In this document: positions 62,490 through 64,000 of the stretch, in pieces
How the letters are laid out: the number at the start of each line of letters is the position of its first letter
Position numbering within the stretch: position 1 is the first letter of the stretch
Assembly: GCF_001424705.1 (NCBI RefSeq)
Contig: NZ_LMRA01000023.1
Location: forward strand, 437,004-501,003
Source: Methylobacterium sp. Leaf465
GTDB lineage: Bacteria > Pseudomonadota > Alphaproteobacteria > Rhizobiales > Beijerinckiaceae
Length of the DNA: 64,000 nt
Direction of reading: 5' to 3'
Translations under genes and position numbers: made by a program
The notes under the pieces: model-generated
Told to the model about the DNA's origin: nothing
The model's database searches: none
What the model saw: the letters and a program-made list of their open reading frames with translations, nothing else

Positions 62490-64000
62490 TCAGACGGAGA
62501 CGGGCTCCTCATCGGTGGACTCGCTCGCCTCAGGCTCGGCCGGCGCCTCGATCCAGCCGGCATGGACGCGCGCCGCCATGACCATGGCCTCCGCTTCCGC
62601 CCGCGAAATCTCGAATCCCTCGAGGTAGCCCGTGTGCCGCTTGGCCTCGGGGCCGCGCCCTTCGGTGTAACCCACGAGATCATCGGTGGCGCAACCGGCG
62701 AGGTCCTCGATCGTCTTCACGTCGTTCTCGCCCAACGCCACCAGCATGGGCGTGGTGATGCCGTCGATCTCGCGCAGCTCGTCCTGCACGCCGAGTTCCT
62801 GACGTTTGGCATCGAACTCCGATTCGACGCGGGCGAGGTGATCCTGGGCGCGTGCCTGGATCTCGGTTCCGCTCTCCTCGTCGAGGCCCTGGATGTTGGC
62901 GAGCTCGCCCGGCTCGACGTAGGCGATCTCCTCGACGTTGCGGAAGCCCTCCGCCGCCAGGAGCTGGCCCACGGTCTCGTCGACGTCGAGGGCTTCCATG
63001 AAGATCGCGGTACGCTCGGCGAACTCCTTCTGACGACGCTCCGACTCCTCAGCCTCGGTCAGGATGTCGATGTCCCAGCCCGTGAGCTGCGAGGCGAGGC
63101 GCACGTTCTGGCCGCGGCGGCCGATGGCCAGGGAGAGCTGGTCGTCGGGCACTACCACCTCGATGCGGTCGGCCTCCTCGTCCAGCACCACCTTCACGAC
63201 TTCCGCCGGCTGCAGCGCATTGACGATGAAGGTCGCCTGGTCCTCCGACCATGGGATGATGTCGATCTTTTCACCCTGGAGTTCGCCGACCACCGCTTGG
63301 ACGCGGGAGCCGCGCATGCCGACGCAGGCGCCGACAGGGTCGATCGAGCCGTCCCGCGAGATCACGGCGATCTTCGCGCGCGAGCCGGGATCGCGGGCTA
63401 CGGCCTTCACCTCGACGATGCCATCGTAGATTTCCGGCACTTCCTGGCCGAAGAGCTTCGCCATGAACTGCGGGTGCGAGCGCGAGAGGAAGATCTGCGG
63501 TCCGCGCACCTCGCGGCGCACGTCGAACAGGTAGGAGCGGATGCGGTCGCCCGGACGGAAGGTCTCGCGCGGGATCATCTCGTCGCGGCGGACAATCCCC
63601 TCGCCGCGGCCCAGGTCGACGATGACATTGCCGTACTCGACGCGCTTCACGAGGCCGTTCACGACCTCGCCGATGCGGTCCTTATACTCGTCGAACTGCC
63701 GGTCGCGCTCGGCGTCGCGTACCTTCTGCACGATGACCTGCTTGGCCGACTGGGCGGCGACGCGGCCGAAATCGAAGGGCGGCAGGGTGTCGGAGATGAC
63801 GTCGCCCACGAGGGCGCCGGGGTTGTAGCGGCGGGCCTGCTCCAGGGTGACCTCCCGGGCGTCGTTCTCGACCTGGTCGACCACCACGAGGTGGCGCGAC
63901 AGGCGCAGCGCGCCCGTCTTCGGGTCGATCTCGGCATGCACGTCGGTCTCGGCGCCGTAGCGGGAGCGTGCGGCCTTGGCGATGGCTTCCTCCATCGCGT
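62490..64000 (-). CDS. nusA: transcription termination/antitermination factor NusA (5' part outside window)
   Basis: At least 501 residues are visible, starting with [20 protein letters not shown], which in full-length NusA follows about 30 N-terminal residues, so the gene's start lies beyond position 64000. The S1 domain ([20 protein letters not shown]), KH1/KH2 ([20 protein letters not shown], [20 protein letters not shown]) and the C-terminal helix-hairpin-helix repeats are present; the end is acidic ([13 protein letters not shown]). NusA controls RNA polymerase pausing and termination. Confidence 0.95.
   Translation of the reverse strand, partial: AMEEAIAKAARSRYGAETDVHAEIDPKTGALRLSRHLVVVDQVENDAREVTLEQARRYNPGALVGDVISDTLPPFDFGRVAAQSAKQVIVQKVRDAERDRQFDEYKDRIGEVVNGLVKRVEYGNVIVDLGRGEGIVRRDEMIPRETFRPGDRIRSYLFDVRREVRGPQIFLSRSHPQFMAKLFGQEVPEIYDGIVEVKAVARDPGSRAKIAVISRDGSIDPVGACVGMRGSRVQAVVGELQGEKIDIIPWSEDQATFIVNALQPAEVVKVVLDEEADRIEVVVPDDQLSLAIGRRGQNVRLASQLTGWDIDILTEAEESERRQKEFAERTAIFMEALDVDETVGQLLAAEGFRNVEEIAYVEPGELANIQGLDEESGTEIQARAQDHLARVESEFDAKRQELGVQDELREIDGITTPMLVALGENDVKTIEDLAGCATDDLVGYTEGRGPEAKRHTGYLEGFEISRAEAEAMVMAARVHAGWIEAPAEPEASESTDEEPVSV

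Overview
The window is high-GC DNA from an alphaproteobacterium, most likely a Rhizobiales member close to Methylobacterium/Methylorubrum. The assignment is inferred from protein style and from recognised features: a nusA-ylxR-infB-rbfA-truB block, HWE-type histidine kinase signalling, a ParB-like gene of the kind carried on rhizobial plasmids, CtrA-type TTAA-N7-TTAA DNA, and CTAGAGC-bounded repeats. No database search was possible.

Layout. 1-7.4 kb is a decayed accessory zone: a SLOG/DUF2493 gene, a frameshifted and shortened ParB-like gene, gene scraps, a tRNA-Arg(CCG), a PsiF-repeat protein, a photolyase-like FAD protein, three small ORFs, a umuDC deletion remnant and an IS3-family element with two independent lesions. 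7.8-16 kb holds a class I amidotransferase, an HWE kinase with a single-domain response regulator, an ethanolamine-type permease, an HpnI-like glycosyltransferase, a renalase-like flavoprotein and a histone-deacetylase-family protein. 16-22.4 kb is a TetR-controlled RND efflux operon (two adaptors and a pump). 22.4-29.6 kb holds TrmO, an MHYT-PAS-GGDEF-EAL protein, AMP nucleosidase, a PhoR-like kinase and a UPF0104 membrane protein; the amn and phoR genes converge on a palindromic repeat that supplies both stop codons.

29.6-39.1 kb is the most remarkable region: nine minus-strand genes packed with 1-11 nt overlaps or short gaps, encoding inositol-3-phosphate synthase, an HD-domain protein, a SAM methyltransferase, a Gfo/Idh oxidoreductase, a YcaO protein, a sugar-isomerase-like TIM barrel, a MshA-like GT4 glycosyltransferase, a PIG-L (MshB-like) deacetylase and a uracil-DNA-glycosylase-superfamily protein. 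The first, seventh and eighth recall the opening of mycothiol synthesis, but MshC and MshD are absent and the middle enzymes are different. I infer an uncharacterised pathway to a modified amino-sugar-inositol compound. A perfect CtrA-type site lies between this operon and a divergent lytic transglycosylase gene.

39.4-51.4 kb carries the transglycosylase, an EmrAB-type efflux pair, an HdeD-like protein, a class A penicillin-binding protein with an unusual C-terminal nuclease-like domain, a copper module (copA-cueR with a CueR-type operator) and an M20 amidohydrolase. 51.8-55 kb is a siderophore receptor with a companion esterase. 55-56.4 kb has small orphan genes. 56.8-64 kb is the conserved translation block truB-rbfA-infB-ylxR-nusA, all on the minus strand; nusA runs off the window end.
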